64,000 bases of DNA from an uncultured Collinsella sp. (GTDB taxonomy: Bacteria > Actinomycetota > Coriobacteriia > Coriobacteriales > Coriobacteriaceae): assembly GCA_900552385.1 (NCBI GenBank), contig URZI01000005.1, positions 1 through 64,000 on the forward strand. Direction: 5' to 3'. The notes below the pieces were generated by a model. That model saw nothing but the letters and a program-made list of their open reading frames with translations. It ran no database searches and was not told where the DNA came from. This document shows, in pieces, positions 32,427 through 41,278 of the stretch. Position 1 is the first letter of the stretch. Every line of letters begins with the position of its first letter. A program made the position numbers and the translations under genes.

Positions 32427-33737
32427 ATGGACGAACTTTTTCACGTCAGTGAGCGCAAGTCCACAATCGGGACCGAACTTCGCGCTGGACTGACAACATT
32501 CCTGGCGATGGCCTACATCATCGCCGTCAACCCTGCGGTGCTCTCGGGCGCTGGCATCGATGCGGGAGCGCTCGCCTGCGCCACCTGCCTGGGCGCCGGC
32601 ATCATGACCATCTGCATGGGCATCTTCGCCAACCGCCCGCTCGCCTGCGCGTCGGGCTTAGGCGTCAACGCGATGATCGCCGGAATCACCACCACCGTCT
32701 GCGGCGGTGACTGGCACGTGGCCATGAGCGTCATCTTCCTTGAGGGCGTCGTCATCTTGCTGCTCGTGCTTTGTGGCCTGCGCGAGGCCATCATGGACGC
32801 CATCCCGGTTGTCCTGCGTCACGCCATCTCGGTGGGTCTGGGCCTGTTCATCGCCATGATTGGCCTGTGCGATGCCGGCATTATCACCGCTGGCGCCGGT
32901 ACACTCGTCGGTCTGGGCGACATCACCTCCCCCACCTTCATCGTCGGCATCATCTCCATCCTGGTGACAGTCGCCCTCGCCTGCCGCAACGTCCCCGGCT
33001 CGCTGCTCATCGGCATCGTCGTCGCCGTCATCGCCGGTATCCCCCTAGGTGTGACCCAGGCTCCGACCGGTATCATCGCCCCGCTCGACTTCTCGAGCAT
33101 CGGTGGCCCCATCGCCGACGCCGGCGGCGTGCCTGCCATCGTCAAGGTCCTTACCGACCCCGCGCTCCTCGTCATCTCGTTCTCGTTGCTCATGAGTGAC
33201 TTCTTCGACACCATGGGCACCGCGATGGCCGTGGCCAAGCAGGGCGAGTTCCTCACCGACGACGGCAACGTCGAGAATATCAAGGAGATCCTGATCGTCG
33301 ACTCCGCCGCCGCTGCTGTGGGCGGTTTCATGGGCGTCTCCTCCATCACCACCTTCGTCGAGTCCACCTCTGGCGCTGCCGACGGTGGCCGCACGGGCCT
33401 CACCTCCGTCACCACCGGCGTGCTGTTCATTCTCGCCGCGTTCTTCTCCCCCATCGTCACCATCGTTTCCAGCGCCGCCACCTGTGGTGCTCTGGTCTAC
33501 GTCGGCTACCTCATGATGAGCGAGGCCTCCGAGATCGACTGGTCCGACGTGTCGCAGGGTTTCCCGGCGTTCATGATTGTCGCCGGCGTGCCCTTCACCT
33601 ACTCCATCTCTGCCGGCATTGGCCTGGGCTTTATCACCTACGTGATCGTCGCACTCTTTAAGGGCGAGGCCTCCAAGATCAAGCCGCTCATGTGGATCGC
33701 AGCCCTCGCCTTCCTCGTCTACTTCTTCGTGGCGTAA
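32427..33737 (+). CDS. NCS2 family purine permease (AzgA-like)
   Basis: A 436-aa membrane permease. The start MDELFHVSERKSTIGTEL and then AGLTTFLAMAYIIAVNP is the signature of the AzgA/PbuG branch, which imports adenine, guanine or hypoxanthine by proton symport. SDFFDTMGTAMAVAKQ and SSITTFVESTSGAADGGRTG are the conserved transport segments. GGAAAGGG lies about 5 nt upstream of the ATG. No purine riboswitch was recognised in the 190-bp leader; a small CGGCC/GGCCG hairpin lies at 32389-32407. Confidence 0.92.
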   Translation: MDELFHVSERKSTIGTELRAGLTTFLAMAYIIAVNPAVLSGAGIDAGALACATCLGAGIMTICMGIFANRPLACASGLGVNAMIAGITTTVCGGDWHVAMSVIFLEGVVILLLVLCGLREAIMDAIPVVLRHAISVGLGLFIAMIGLCDAGIITAGAGTLVGLGDITSPTFIVGIISILVTVALACRNVPGSLLIGIVVAVIAGIPLGVTQAPTGIIAPLDFSSIGGPIADAGGVPAIVKVLTDPALLVISFSLLMSDFFDTMGTAMAVAKQGEFLTDDGNVENIKEILIVDSAAAAVGGFMGVSSITTFVESTSGAADGGRTGLTSVTTGVLFILAAFFSPIVTIVSSAATCGALVYVGYLMMSEASEIDWSDVSQGFPAFMIVAGVPFTYSISAGIGLGFITYVIVALFKGEASKIKPLMWIAALAFLVYFFVA

Positions 33738-33764
33738 CGGCATAGTCTGCTAAAGCAAAACAAC

Positions 33765-33805
33765 AAGGCGCGGAATCGCATCGAGCGGCTCCGCGCCTTT
33801 CTTTT
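33765..33805 (+). terminator. Terminator of the purine permease gene
   Basis: AAGGCGCGGA at 33765-33774 pairs with TCCGCGCCTT at 33790-33799, followed by TCTTTT. Confidence 0.88.
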
Positions 33806-33874
33806 AGCGTCTGCCCCCGTGCCAGCGTGCGACAATTGAGGCTGTCAATATCACAACACCGAGAGAAGCCTGCC

Positions 33875-34540
33875 TTGGAAGCGCATCATAAGCAGATAAC
33901 CGTTTATTCAGAGCGTGCGGAAGGCGCGCCCGTCATCTATCTCCCCGTGGTTATGGGCGACGGTAGTGAAGTCTACGAGCGCTGCCGAGAGCTCGACTGC
34001 CCGCCGTTCACCCTTGTCGCCATTGGAGGGCTCGATTGGAATCGCGAGCTGAGCCCCTGGGCATGCGATGGTACCGTACGCGATAGCGAGCCCTTTGGCG
34101 GACAGGCTGCTGGTTTTCTTGACGAGTTGTTGAAGCAGATAATCCCCCAGGCCGAATCATCGCTCCCGCAACCGCCTGCCTGGCGCGGCGTTGCCGGCTA
34201 CTCGTTGGCGGGTCTTTTTGCACTGTGGGCACTTTGGCAAACAGATGTCTTTGAGCGCGCAGCGAGTGCATCGGGGTCGCTGTGGTTCCCCGGCTTTATC
34301 GACTACGCGCGCGAGCGCACGATGACGGCTACGCCCGACGCCGCCTATCTGTCGCTCGGTAAAAAGGAAACCAAGACGCCCAACCGCATGATGCGGCACG
34401 TACTCGACGATACGCGCGCGATGGAAGAGCTGTTTATCGAGCGCGACATCCCAACAACGCTGGAGCTCAACCCCGGCAATCATTTTGCCCAAACTGACCT
34501 GCGCATGGCGCGCGGCATCCACTGGATACTGACGCATTAA
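33875..34540 (+). CDS. Alpha/beta hydrolase, esterase D-like
   Basis: About 221 aa. The nucleophile elbow is GYSLAGLFAL and the acid/base end is in ELNPGNHFAQTD. The fold resembles the enterochelin esterase/YbbA-type hydrolases. The start is uncertain: TTG at 33875 has GAGAGAAG 6 nt upstream, whereas a GTG at 33827 would add 16 residues without a binding site. The physiological substrate is unknown. It stands alone between two terminators. Confidence 0.78.
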   Translation: MEAHHKQITVYSERAEGAPVIYLPVVMGDGSEVYERCRELDCPPFTLVAIGGLDWNRELSPWACDGTVRDSEPFGGQAAGFLDELLKQIIPQAESSLPQPPAWRGVAGYSLAGLFALWALWQTDVFERAASASGSLWFPGFIDYARERTMTATPDAAYLSLGKKETKTPNRMMRHVLDDTRAMEELFIERDIPTTLELNPGNHFAQTDLRMARGIHWILTH

Positions 34541-34580
34541 AAATGGCGTCCACGCGTACATGCGCATGGACGCCATTTTT
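34540..34580. terminator. Bidirectional terminator after the esterase gene
   Basis: AAAATGGCGTCCA pairs with TGGACGCCATTTT (34540-34552 with 34567-34579), with A/T runs on both sides. Confidence 0.9.
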
Positions 34581-34601
34581 TGATTTAGCTGAACACAACT
34601 A

Positions 34602-34655
34602 CTATTCGACAGTCTCCTCGAGTTTAGATACGGCGGGCGTCGAGGATTGGGACAT
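34602..34655 (-). CDS. Possible 17-codon peptide
   Basis: ATG 34655 has AAAGGA 5 nt upstream and opens MSQSSTPAVSKLEETVE before TAG at 34602. It lies between the methionine synthase gene and a terminator, on the same strand. Only the ribosome binding site supports it; it could be a chance frame. Confidence 0.25.
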   Translation of the reverse strand: MSQSSTPAVSKLEETVE

Positions 34656-34778
34656 GGAAGTCCTTTCATGATGGAAGGGCGATCAGGCATATCGGATAAC
34701 CTGCCCGATCGATACGATCCGAACCATTGTACGTGATACGCCATGTCTCGCACGCGCCGTCACCTGCAAACGGTAGCG

Positions 34779-35912
34779 TTACTTCCAAACGCGCTCGGCA
34801 ATGCGCTTGACCAGCGCGATCTTCGCCCACTGCTCGTCCTCGGTCAGCTTGTTGCCAATCTCGCAGCTGGCAAAGCCGCACTGGGGCGACAGGTACAGAT
34901 TCTCGAGCGGCACATACTTTGTGGCCTCGTGGATACGTTCGACAATAACGTCTTCGTCCTCAAGCTCAGCCGCCTTTGTAGTGACCAGTCCCAGCACCAC
35001 CTTCTTGCCGGGGGCAACGTACTTGAGCGGCTCAAAGCCGCCGGCGCGGGGTGTGTCGAACTCCAGATAGAACGCATCGACATTCTCATGTGCGAACAGG
35101 TACGGCGCGATGGGGTCGTAGCCGCCCTCAAAGGCATAGGTGGAATGGTAGTTGCCGCGGCACACGTGCGTGTTGATAACCAGATCGTCGGGCTTGCCCT
35201 CGATGGCGGCGTTGTTGAGCGCCACGCCCAGCTCGCTTACCTTTTGCAGGTCGACCGGGCTCATGCCGGTCTTGGACACAAAGTCGGTATCGCAATAGAT
35301 GCCCCAGGTGCAGTCATCAAACTGGATGTTGCGGCAGCCTGCTGCGTACAGGTCGGTGATCACCGTGCGATAAGCGGCCGCAATGGCGTCGGCAAGTTCC
35401 TCATCGGTCTTATAGACAGCGCGCAGGCTCTCCTGCTGGCCGTCGCAGCGATCGAGTGTGACCTCAGAGAACGTCTGGATCGGCGCCGGAATGGTCTGGC
35501 GTGCGACCTGGCCCTCCCCCTCAAGCGCCTTGACGAACTTAAAATGCTCGACGAACGGGTGGTTCTCGCCGCTAATGGGACCAGTAACCACGGCGGTGTC
35601 GGCCGTCGTCTCCTCGTCATGGAACATATAACCCGTGCGTGAGGTGCGGCGCTCAACGCCGTTAAGGCCCCACATAAAATCGAGGTGCCAGTAGCTGCGG
35701 CGGAACTCGCCATCGGTGATCACCCGCAGGCCGGCGGCCTTCTGCTTGGCCACCAAATCGCGAATGGCGTCGTCCTCGACGGCCTTAAGGCCGGAAGCGT
35801 CGAGTTTACCCGCGACATAGGCGGCACGGGCGTCCTTTACAGCCTGCGGACGAAGAAAACTGCCGACGATATCGGCGCGAAACGGCGCGTTCGGTTGAAT
35901 CGAAGTGCTCAT
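34779..35912 (-). CDS. Cobalamin-independent methionine synthase-like protein (YxjG/YxjH type)
   Basis: A 377-aa protein corresponding to the C-terminal catalytic half of MetE. The zinc ligands are seen in VINTHVCRGN (His, Cys) and LSPQCGFAS (Cys), and LEFDTPR holds the substrate Glu/Asp. DGEFRRSYWHLDF is near the N-terminus. Such short forms take a methyl group from a folate or corrinoid protein to homocysteine or related thiols. The start at 35912 (MSTSIQ) has GGGAG 6 nt upstream. A LysR gene on the same strand lies upstream; a TATGAGCGCTCATA palindrome lies between. Confidence 0.88.
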   Translation of the reverse strand: MSTSIQPNAPFRADIVGSFLRPQAVKDARAAYVAGKLDASGLKAVEDDAIRDLVAKQKAAGLRVITDGEFRRSYWHLDFMWGLNGVERRTSRTGYMFHDEETTADTAVVTGPISGENHPFVEHFKFVKALEGEGQVARQTIPAPIQTFSEVTLDRCDGQQESLRAVYKTDEELADAIAAAYRTVITDLYAAGCRNIQFDDCTWGIYCDTDFVSKTGMSPVDLQKVSELGVALNNAAIEGKPDDLVINTHVCRGNYHSTYAFEGGYDPIAPYLFAHENVDAFYLEFDTPRAGGFEPLKYVAPGKKVVLGLVTTKAAELEDEDVIVERIHEATKYVPLENLYLSPQCGFASCEIGNKLTEDEQWAKIALVKRIAERVWK

Positions 35913-35952
35913 AGATATCTCCCTTTGCATTGGTTGCTTTACTGGGACAGAG

Positions 35953-35966
35953 TATGAGCGCTCATA
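35953..35966. promoter_or_regulatory. 14-bp perfect palindrome upstream of the methionine synthase gene
   Basis: TATGAGCGCTCATA lies 41 bp upstream of the start codon. A second inverted repeat (GATATAG/CTATATC) lies at about 35999-36019. Either may be bound by the neighbouring LysR protein; the T-N12-A shape fits that family. Confidence 0.45.
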
Positions 35967-36067
35967 TGACCATCGTAAAATATACGTTTATAACAGTTTG
36001 ATATAGATGCTTCCTATATCAGTCTGGACTGCCATAAAGAGACTTGAACCGTGCGGAGTACAGCGGC

Positions 36068-36964
36068 CTAGATATGCTGACGAATCGCGTCGATATAGGC
36101 CCGACCGTAGCGCGTGAGCGTCGTGTTCTTGCGCGTGATGATGCCAATCTCCATGTACTCGTCCACGTCGAGCGGAATCGAGATAATGCCGGGGCCGTTG
36201 AGCTCGTGGCTGATCACGCCCGAGCATACCGTGTAGCCGTTGAGGCCCATGGCCAAATTGAACAACGTCGCACGGTCGCGCACGCGAATATTCTTGCGAC
36301 GCTCGAACGTCGAGGTCAGCTCCTCGGAATAGTAAAACGAGTTGTAGCTGCCCTGCTCGTAGGACAGGAACGGGTAGTCTTCCAGATCCTCGAGCGTCAC
36401 GCTGGAGCGGTCCGCCAGCGGATGGTCGGCGCAGACGAAGACATGCGGCGTGGCGCAGAAGAGTCCTTCGAACACGAGCTCGTTGGCCACCAGCATGCGC
36501 TCGATGACCTCGCGGTTATGCTCGGATAAGTACAGGATGCCCAGTTCGCTTTTCATATGCGCGACATCCTCGATAATCTCGTGGGTCTGCTCCTCGCGCA
36601 GGGTAAAGTCGTAACGCGCGGCATCGAACTCGCGAATCACGTCAACAAACGCGTTAACGGCAAAGGAATAATGCTGGCAGCTCACACTAAAGTGCGGCAC
36701 CTGCTCGGATGCGCCCTTGTACTTGCCCTCGAGCAGGTCGGCCTGGTCGAGTACCTGGCGCGCATAGCCCAAGAAGGTCTCGCCTTCCTCGGACACAACG
36801 ACGCCCTTGTTAGTGCGCTCAAAGATGCGCACGCCCATCTCGTTTTCGAGATCGCGAATCGACGCGGTAATCGAAGGTTGCGACACAAAGAGACGGCGCG
36901 AGGCCTCGGTAATGCTGCCGTATTCGGCAACTTTGACGACATATCTGAGCTGCTGGAGCTTCAT
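36068..36964 (-). CDS. LysR family transcriptional regulator
   Basis: A 298-aa LysR protein starting MKLQQLRYVVKVAEYGSI, with ASRRLFVSQPSITASIRDLE as the DNA-binding helix pair. It resembles the CysB/YwfK-like group that controls sulphur or methionine genes, which fits its place directly upstream of the methionine synthase-like gene. AAGGAG lies 6 nt upstream of ATG 36964; a longer open frame upstream overlaps the HAD gene and is not used. The HAD gene ends 10 nt before this start, so the two are probably cotranscribed. Confidence 0.88.
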   Translation of the reverse strand: MKLQQLRYVVKVAEYGSITEASRRLFVSQPSITASIRDLENEMGVRIFERTNKGVVVSEEGETFLGYARQVLDQADLLEGKYKGASEQVPHFSVSCQHYSFAVNAFVDVIREFDAARYDFTLREEQTHEIIEDVAHMKSELGILYLSEHNREVIERMLVANELVFEGLFCATPHVFVCADHPLADRSSVTLEDLEDYPFLSYEQGSYNSFYYSEELTSTFERRKNIRVRDRATLFNLAMGLNGYTVCSGVISHELNGPGIISIPLDVDEYMEIGIITRKNTTLTRYGRAYIDAIRQHI

Positions 36965-36974
36965 GGCTGTCTCC

Positions 36975-37883
36975 TTAGCTGTTCGCGAGATTCGCGTCGG
37001 CTGCACCCTCCTGACGCATAAACGACGGCATCTCCCCCGTCGTGGCGCAGGCGGCAATCTGATGCAGAGCCCCGGCGACCGCATCATCTGCCGCAGCGCC
37101 GATATGCCAGCGTGCGGCAGCCGTGACGGCCTCGTTGGCATTGGCGACTGCAACGGAGTTAGGAACGGCATCGATCATGGGCAGATCGTTATCGGAATCG
37201 CCAAATACGGCCACCTCGTCGGGCGTCAGGCCCAAAGCGTGCGCCAGCTCCAGCGCAGCGCAGCCCTTGTCCCAACCATCCGGAAGGATGTCGAACAGGC
37301 GCACTCGGTTGTTGGGAAACACGAGCGAGAGTTCCGGCACCTCAGCGGCAACGCGCTCGCGTAGCTCCGCGAGCTCCTCACGCGAACGGGCACTCCAGAT
37401 ATTCGCCTTAAACACCGGCGCGTCATCGACGACGGGACGGCACGGGGCCTCTTCGCCTTTGAGCCACGCATTGCCGCCCGACTCCATAGCGCGACGCACA
37501 CGCTCGGGATTGCTCGTCACGCAATAGGCATCGTTGCCCCAAAAGTCATCGCCCAGGCTGTAGACTTTTAGAAATGTATCGTCGGTCTCTTGCTCCAGAT
37601 AGTCGGCCAAACGCATCAGAGCATCGTTGTCGATTGCGCGCGAGGCGACTACTTCGCCGTCGACAAACATCACCTGGCCGTTACAGAACGCACCGGTCGA
37701 AAAACACTCGGAACGGTTTTTGAACATCCAGCCCATCGCGGACGGCTGACGACCCGAAACCGGCCCAAAGTGCAGACCCGCCACCTGCATGGCATGAATA
37801 CCCTCAATGGCGTAGTCGCTGGCGCCGTCATGCCCGGCTGGGATCAGCGTATCGTTCATATCGGTCAGCACAAGTTTGATCAT
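36975..37883 (-). CDS. HAD superfamily hydrolase, Cof-like
   Basis: A 302-aa protein. Motif IV GDSDNDLPMI and the SGRQ segment place it in the Cof/SPP group of sugar-phosphate phosphatases. Motif I reads TDMNDTLIP: the nucleophile Asp 8 is kept but the usual second Asp (DxD) is Asn 10, which should lower phosphatase activity or shift it to another reaction. It begins 67 nt from the TPP riboswitch region, divergent from the thiamine operon, and is followed by the LysR gene. Confidence 0.83.
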   Translation of the reverse strand: MIKLVLTDMNDTLIPAGHDGASDYAIEGIHAMQVAGLHFGPVSGRQPSAMGWMFKNRSECFSTGAFCNGQVMFVDGEVVASRAIDNDALMRLADYLEQETDDTFLKVYSLGDDFWGNDAYCVTSNPERVRRAMESGGNAWLKGEEAPCRPVVDDAPVFKANIWSARSREELAELRERVAAEVPELSLVFPNNRVRLFDILPDGWDKGCAALELAHALGLTPDEVAVFGDSDNDLPMIDAVPNSVAVANANEAVTAAARWHIGAAADDAVAGALHQIAACATTGEMPSFMRQEGAADANLANS

Positions 37884-37950
37884 AGAGTCCCCCAGTCATT
37901 TTCACCGTATCCATTGTAACGGTGCGCTAGTATAGGGAACAACAGATTCG

Positions 37951-38044
37951 ATGCGGGAGTGCCGGCGGTGCAAACCACAAGGCTGAGAGGGCATGGGGCC
38001 CAATCCTTTGAACCTGTCAGTTAATGCTGGCGTAGGGAGCATGC
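37951..38044 (+). ncRNA. TPP riboswitch (THI element)
   Basis: The conserved sequence elements occur in order: GCGGGAGTGCC, GGCTGAGAGGG, CCTTTGAACCTG, GTTAATGCTGGCGTAGGGA. ATGC at 37951 and GCAT at 38039 can form the closing stem P1. It precedes thiM and is followed by an intrinsic terminator, so thiamine pyrophosphate should stop transcription of the operon. Confidence 0.97.
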
Positions 38045-38054
38045 CGCCTTTACA

Positions 38055-38084
38055 GGGGCGCTGTCTATGCACAGCGCCCCTTTT
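38055..38084 (+). terminator. Riboswitch-controlled terminator
   Basis: GGGGCGCTGT pairs with ACAGCGCCCC around a 6-nt loop, followed by TTTT, 10 nt downstream of the TPP aptamer. Confidence 0.9.
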
Positions 38085-38106
38085 CTATGCCAAGGAGGCA
38101 TGTGCA

Positions 38107-38946
38107 GTGATTGATTCGGAACAGCTTAAGCAAAATGTGGTCAAGGCCGTGAAGGAGATTCGCGCCACCAATCCGATGGCAGGCTCCATCACCAACACGG
38201 TGACGATCGACTTTGTCGCCAACGCGCAGCTCGCCGTGGGCGGATCGGCCGCCATGGTCTATCTGCCCGACGAGGGCGAGGCGCTCGTTGCCGGCGGCGG
38301 CGCCATCTATCTCAACATGGGCACGCTCTTCCCCATCTACGAGCAGACGATTCCCCGCGCGGCCAAGGCGGCACATGACGCCGGCAAGCCCTGGGTGCTC
38401 GATCCGGTGGGTCTGGGCATCGGTAGCCTGCGCACCCAGCTGGTAAACGAGCTCAAGCAGTACAAGCCCGCCATCGTACGCGGCAACGCCTCCGAGATCA
38501 TCGCACTCGCCGGCTTGTGGGGTCTTGAGGGCGAGGCGGCCGATCTGAGCCGCGTGCGCGGTGTCGATACCACCGACACGGTCGACGCCGCCCGCGATGC
38601 CGCCGTGGCGCTCGCCCGCTACACCGGCGGCGCCGTAGTGGTCTCGGGCGAGGTCGACCTGATCACCGACGGCACGACCGTGGCCAAGTCCCACGGCGGC
38701 AGCTCGCTCATGTCCAAGATCACCGGCTGCGGCTGCTCGCAGGGCGGCGTGCTGGCCGTGTACGCCTGTGCCGCCGACCCGTTTACGGCAGCCGTCTGCG
38801 GCACCGCCGCCTACAACGTGGCCGGCACGCGTGCCGCCGCCGTCGCCGATGCCCCGGCAAGCTTTAAGGTCGCCTTTATCGACGAGCTCTACCGCGCAAC
38901 CGCCCAGGACATTGCCGATAACCAACTCGAGCTCGAGGAGGCATAG
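38107..38946 (+). CDS. thiM: Hydroxyethylthiazole kinase
   Basis: A 279-aa ribokinase-fold enzyme that phosphorylates the thiazole half of thiamine, a salvage step. Characteristic segments are NPMAGSITNTVTIDFVAN, VLDPVGLG, VRGNASEI and the anion hole TGCGCSQGG. The GTG start at 38107 has AAGGAGG 8 nt upstream. It is the first gene after the TPP riboswitch, with the thiamine-binding protein and thiE following. Confidence 0.95.
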   Translation: MIDSEQLKQNVVKAVKEIRATNPMAGSITNTVTIDFVANAQLAVGGSAAMVYLPDEGEALVAGGGAIYLNMGTLFPIYEQTIPRAAKAAHDAGKPWVLDPVGLGIGSLRTQLVNELKQYKPAIVRGNASEIIALAGLWGLEGEAADLSRVRGVDTTDTVDAARDAAVALARYTGGAVVVSGEVDLITDGTTVAKSHGGSSLMSKITGCGCSQGGVLAVYACAADPFTAAVCGTAAYNVAGTRAAAVADAPASFKVAFIDELYRATAQDIADNQLELEEA

Positions 38947-38949
38947 GCC

Positions 38950-39291
38950 ATGTCCGAGCCTGCAACCAATACCGGCATGAACACGCTCGTCGCCGTGGCC
39001 ATCGCCCCGTGCGGCACCGGCGATGAGCTCTCCGCCGAGGTCGCCGAGGTCGTGCGCGTCATACGCGAGAGCGGCCTTCCCAACCGCACCACCTCGATGT
39101 TTACCGAGATCGAAGGCGACTGGGACGAGGTCATGCAGGTCGTGCGCGACGCGACCTTTGTGTTGGCGAGCAAGGGCATCCGCACCGAAGTCGTGCTCAA
39201 AGCCGATATTCGTCCCGGATTTACCGACACCATGACCGGCAAGCTCGAGCGCATGGAAGCACAGATCAAAAAGCAGGAGGAAGCACGATGA
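38950..39291 (+). CDS. Thiamine-binding protein, MTH1187/YkoF family
   Basis: A 113-aa protein with VAVAIAPCGTGDELSAEVAE at the start and NRTTSMFTEIEGDWDEVM in the middle, as in the MTH1187 family (DUF77). Family members bind thiamine or its hydroxymethylpyrimidine precursor. It is placed 3 nt after thiM and overlaps thiE by four bases (ATGA), so the three are cotranslated. A carrier or sensor role for a thiamine precursor is inferred. Confidence 0.87.
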   Translation: MSEPATNTGMNTLVAVAIAPCGTGDELSAEVAEVVRVIRESGLPNRTTSMFTEIEGDWDEVMQVVRDATFVLASKGIRTEVVLKADIRPGFTDTMTGKLERMEAQIKKQEEAR

Positions 39292-39983
39292 GCATCCGCG
39301 ACAACCTTGATATCTCGGCCTATCTAGTACTCGGCCCCGAAAACACGCTGGGACGCCCCGTGGGCGATGTGGTGGCCCAGGCGCTCGACGCAGGCTTTAC
39401 CTGCATCCAGGTGCGCTCCAAGGTGGCAAGCGCCCGCGAGATCATTGCGCTGACCGGCGACGCCGCGCAGGCAATCGCACAGGCCGGCAAGACCGGTCAG
39501 GTCGCCTTGCTGATCGACGACCGCCTTGACTGCGTACTCGCCGCACGCGAGCAGGGTATTGCCGTCGACGGCGTGCACGTGGGCCAGAGCGATATTCCCG
39601 TCGAGGTCTGCCGCAAGCTGTTGGGCCCCGATGCCATCGTGGGCCTTTCGGCCCGTTGCGAAGAGATGCTCGAGTACGTCAAGACCGCCGACATGAGCCT
39701 GGTCGACTACCTGGGCATCGGCCCGCTCCACGAGACCGAGACCAAGCGCGACTGCGGACGCGCAGCCGATGGCTCCATCATCACCAAGAGCTTTGAGGAT
39801 CTGGCCGCACTCCACGCGGCAAGCCCCGTGCCCATCGTGGTGGGCGGCGGCGTCAAGACGGCCGACCTGCCGCAGCTCAAGGCCACCGGCGTCGATGGCT
39901 TCTTTGTGGTGAGCGCCGTCTGCAGTGCCGACGACCCCCACGCTGCCGCCAAGGAGCTTGTCGACACCTGGCAGCAGGCATAA
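39288..39983 (+). CDS. thiE: Thiamine phosphate synthase
   Basis: A 231-aa TIM-barrel enzyme joining hydroxymethylpyrimidine diphosphate and thiazole phosphate. LIDDRLDCVLA, DGVHVGQSDIP, DYLGIGPLHETETK and VVGGGVKTADLP match the family's substrate and phosphate sites. Its ATG overlaps the stop of the preceding gene. With thiM but no thiC or thiG here, the locus is for salvage. Confidence 0.95.
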   Translation: MSIRDNLDISAYLVLGPENTLGRPVGDVVAQALDAGFTCIQVRSKVASAREIIALTGDAAQAIAQAGKTGQVALLIDDRLDCVLAAREQGIAVDGVHVGQSDIPVEVCRKLLGPDAIVGLSARCEEMLEYVKTADMSLVDYLGIGPLHETETKRDCGRAADGSIITKSFEDLAALHAASPVPIVVGGGVKTADLPQLKATGVDGFFVVSAVCSADDPHAAAKELVDTWQQA

Positions 39984-40026
39984 GCCTAGGCCGAGCAGTT
40001 GCTCCGCAGCCTCATATTCTTCAATA

Positions 40027-40076
40027 GCGGAAAGCGCATCCCAGTTTGGACCTCCATTCCGAGATGCGCTTTCCGC
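40027..40076. terminator. 14-bp inverted repeat between thiE and the patatin gene
   Basis: GCGGAAAGCGCATC at 40027-40040 pairs exactly with 40063-40076 around a 22-nt loop. It lies in the convergent gap. There is no T run. Confidence 0.65.
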
Positions 40077-40085
40077 ATGCGACCC

Positions 40086-40955
40086 TTACCCCGCCAGATA
40101 CGCTTCCAACGCCGGCAAGGTCGCCTCCGCATCGTGGCGGCCGATCTGGTAGATGCGCTCGAGCTCATCGGGTTCGCGGCACAGTGACGGCACCTTCACC
40201 GATTCGCTCGGACGCACCGCAAAGATATCGCCGGCAGCCTCGCGACGCGCCAGGTCATCGAGCGTGGCATTGTAAACCTCATGCCGATGCTCAAGCGCTG
40301 CGACAAACTCCGGGTAGTGACGGAACACGCGACGCAGCATGGGCATCACGCTGTTGGGCTGCTTCACAAAGCCTGCCGGCTGCGTGAGCACCACGATATT
40401 GCGGTCATACCCCTGCGCAAACAGCCATGCACTGGGAATGGAATCAGCCACGCCACCATCCAGATACTTATGCCCGTCAATAGCAACGGGACGCGTCGCC
40501 ACAGGAATCGCCGACGATGCCCGGATCCACTCGATATCGCGCTCGTCGCCATAGGGCAGGTCGTGGTAGACGGCCTTGCCCGTCTCGATATCGGTGCACA
40601 CGCACGTAAACCGCATGGGACAGGCGCGATACGCCTCCAAGTCAATGGGATCGCGCTCGATAGGCACCTCGTGATAGGCAAAATCGGCATTGAACATATC
40701 GCCGGTCCGCAGCCAGCTTGCTACACCCGCATAGCGCTTATCGGCACAATAGGCCTTGTTGTAGCGAATGGCACGGCCGATCTGGCACGATTTAAAGTTG
40801 TAGCCAAACGCCGCGCCCGCCGAGACACCCACCATATGGTCGCAGGTCAAGCCGTGCTCCATCCAAACGTCGAGCACGCCCGCCGTATACATACCGCGGT
40901 AGCCGCCTCCCTCGAGTGCCAGCCCCACCGTGCGCGTCGTATCCGGCTGTGCCAT
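40086..40955 (-). CDS. Patatin-like phospholipase (YjjU/RssA type)
   Basis: A 289-aa serine lipase. The oxyanion loop is LEGGGYRGMY (residues 14-23), the nucleophile is Ser 45 in VGVSAGAAFG, and the dyad Asp is in LDGGVADSIP. The start at 40955 (MAQPDTTRTV) has GGAG 8 nt upstream; the frame opens 28 codons earlier without a site. It probably acts on membrane phospholipids or acyl esters in the cytoplasm. Transcribed alone. Confidence 0.88.
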   Translation of the reverse strand: MAQPDTTRTVGLALEGGGYRGMYTAGVLDVWMEHGLTCDHMVGVSAGAAFGYNFKSCQIGRAIRYNKAYCADKRYAGVASWLRTGDMFNADFAYHEVPIERDPIDLEAYRACPMRFTCVCTDIETGKAVYHDLPYGDERDIEWIRASSAIPVATRPVAIDGHKYLDGGVADSIPSAWLFAQGYDRNIVVLTQPAGFVKQPNSVMPMLRRVFRHYPEFVAALEHRHEVYNATLDDLARREAAGDIFAVRPSESVKVPSLCREPDELERIYQIGRHDAEATLPALEAYLAG

Positions 40956-41278
40956 GCGACCATCTCCGTTCCTGCGTTTAAAACCGGAACAAGTATACCC
41001 GTCAACATATATCGTCTCAGTCGCATTTTCATCGAACATCGCATCGTCGCGCTACCGCCTGTCGAATAATAGCCGCCCACAGCATGTGCACCCATATATA
41101 ATTCTGCACTGTTGTTTATACTACTCAGCAGTTATCAACAGCGAACATTAGCCGGTAAATTAACCCAACAACGCAGCAAGGCGGGGGCCTGGATACACGC
41201 AAAGCGCCAAACAACAACGCGTGTGCACAACGAGCTCGCCCGACGCAATCCGCCCGACCTCAGAAAGCCGCTTACGAC
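40956..41278. other. Gene-free gap between divergent patatin and GGDEF/EAL genes
   Basis: 323 bp without a supported frame. The middle is AT-rich (41090-41160), where promoters for both genes are likely. No riboswitch, clear operator or ribosome binding site for a small gene was seen. Confidence 0.5.

Noticed and set aside
34666..34881. Minus frame ending in CETWRITYNGSDRIDRAGYP
   Set aside because: Looks faintly protein-like and could be a remnant, but it overlaps the end of the methionine synthase gene in another frame and has no ribosome binding site.
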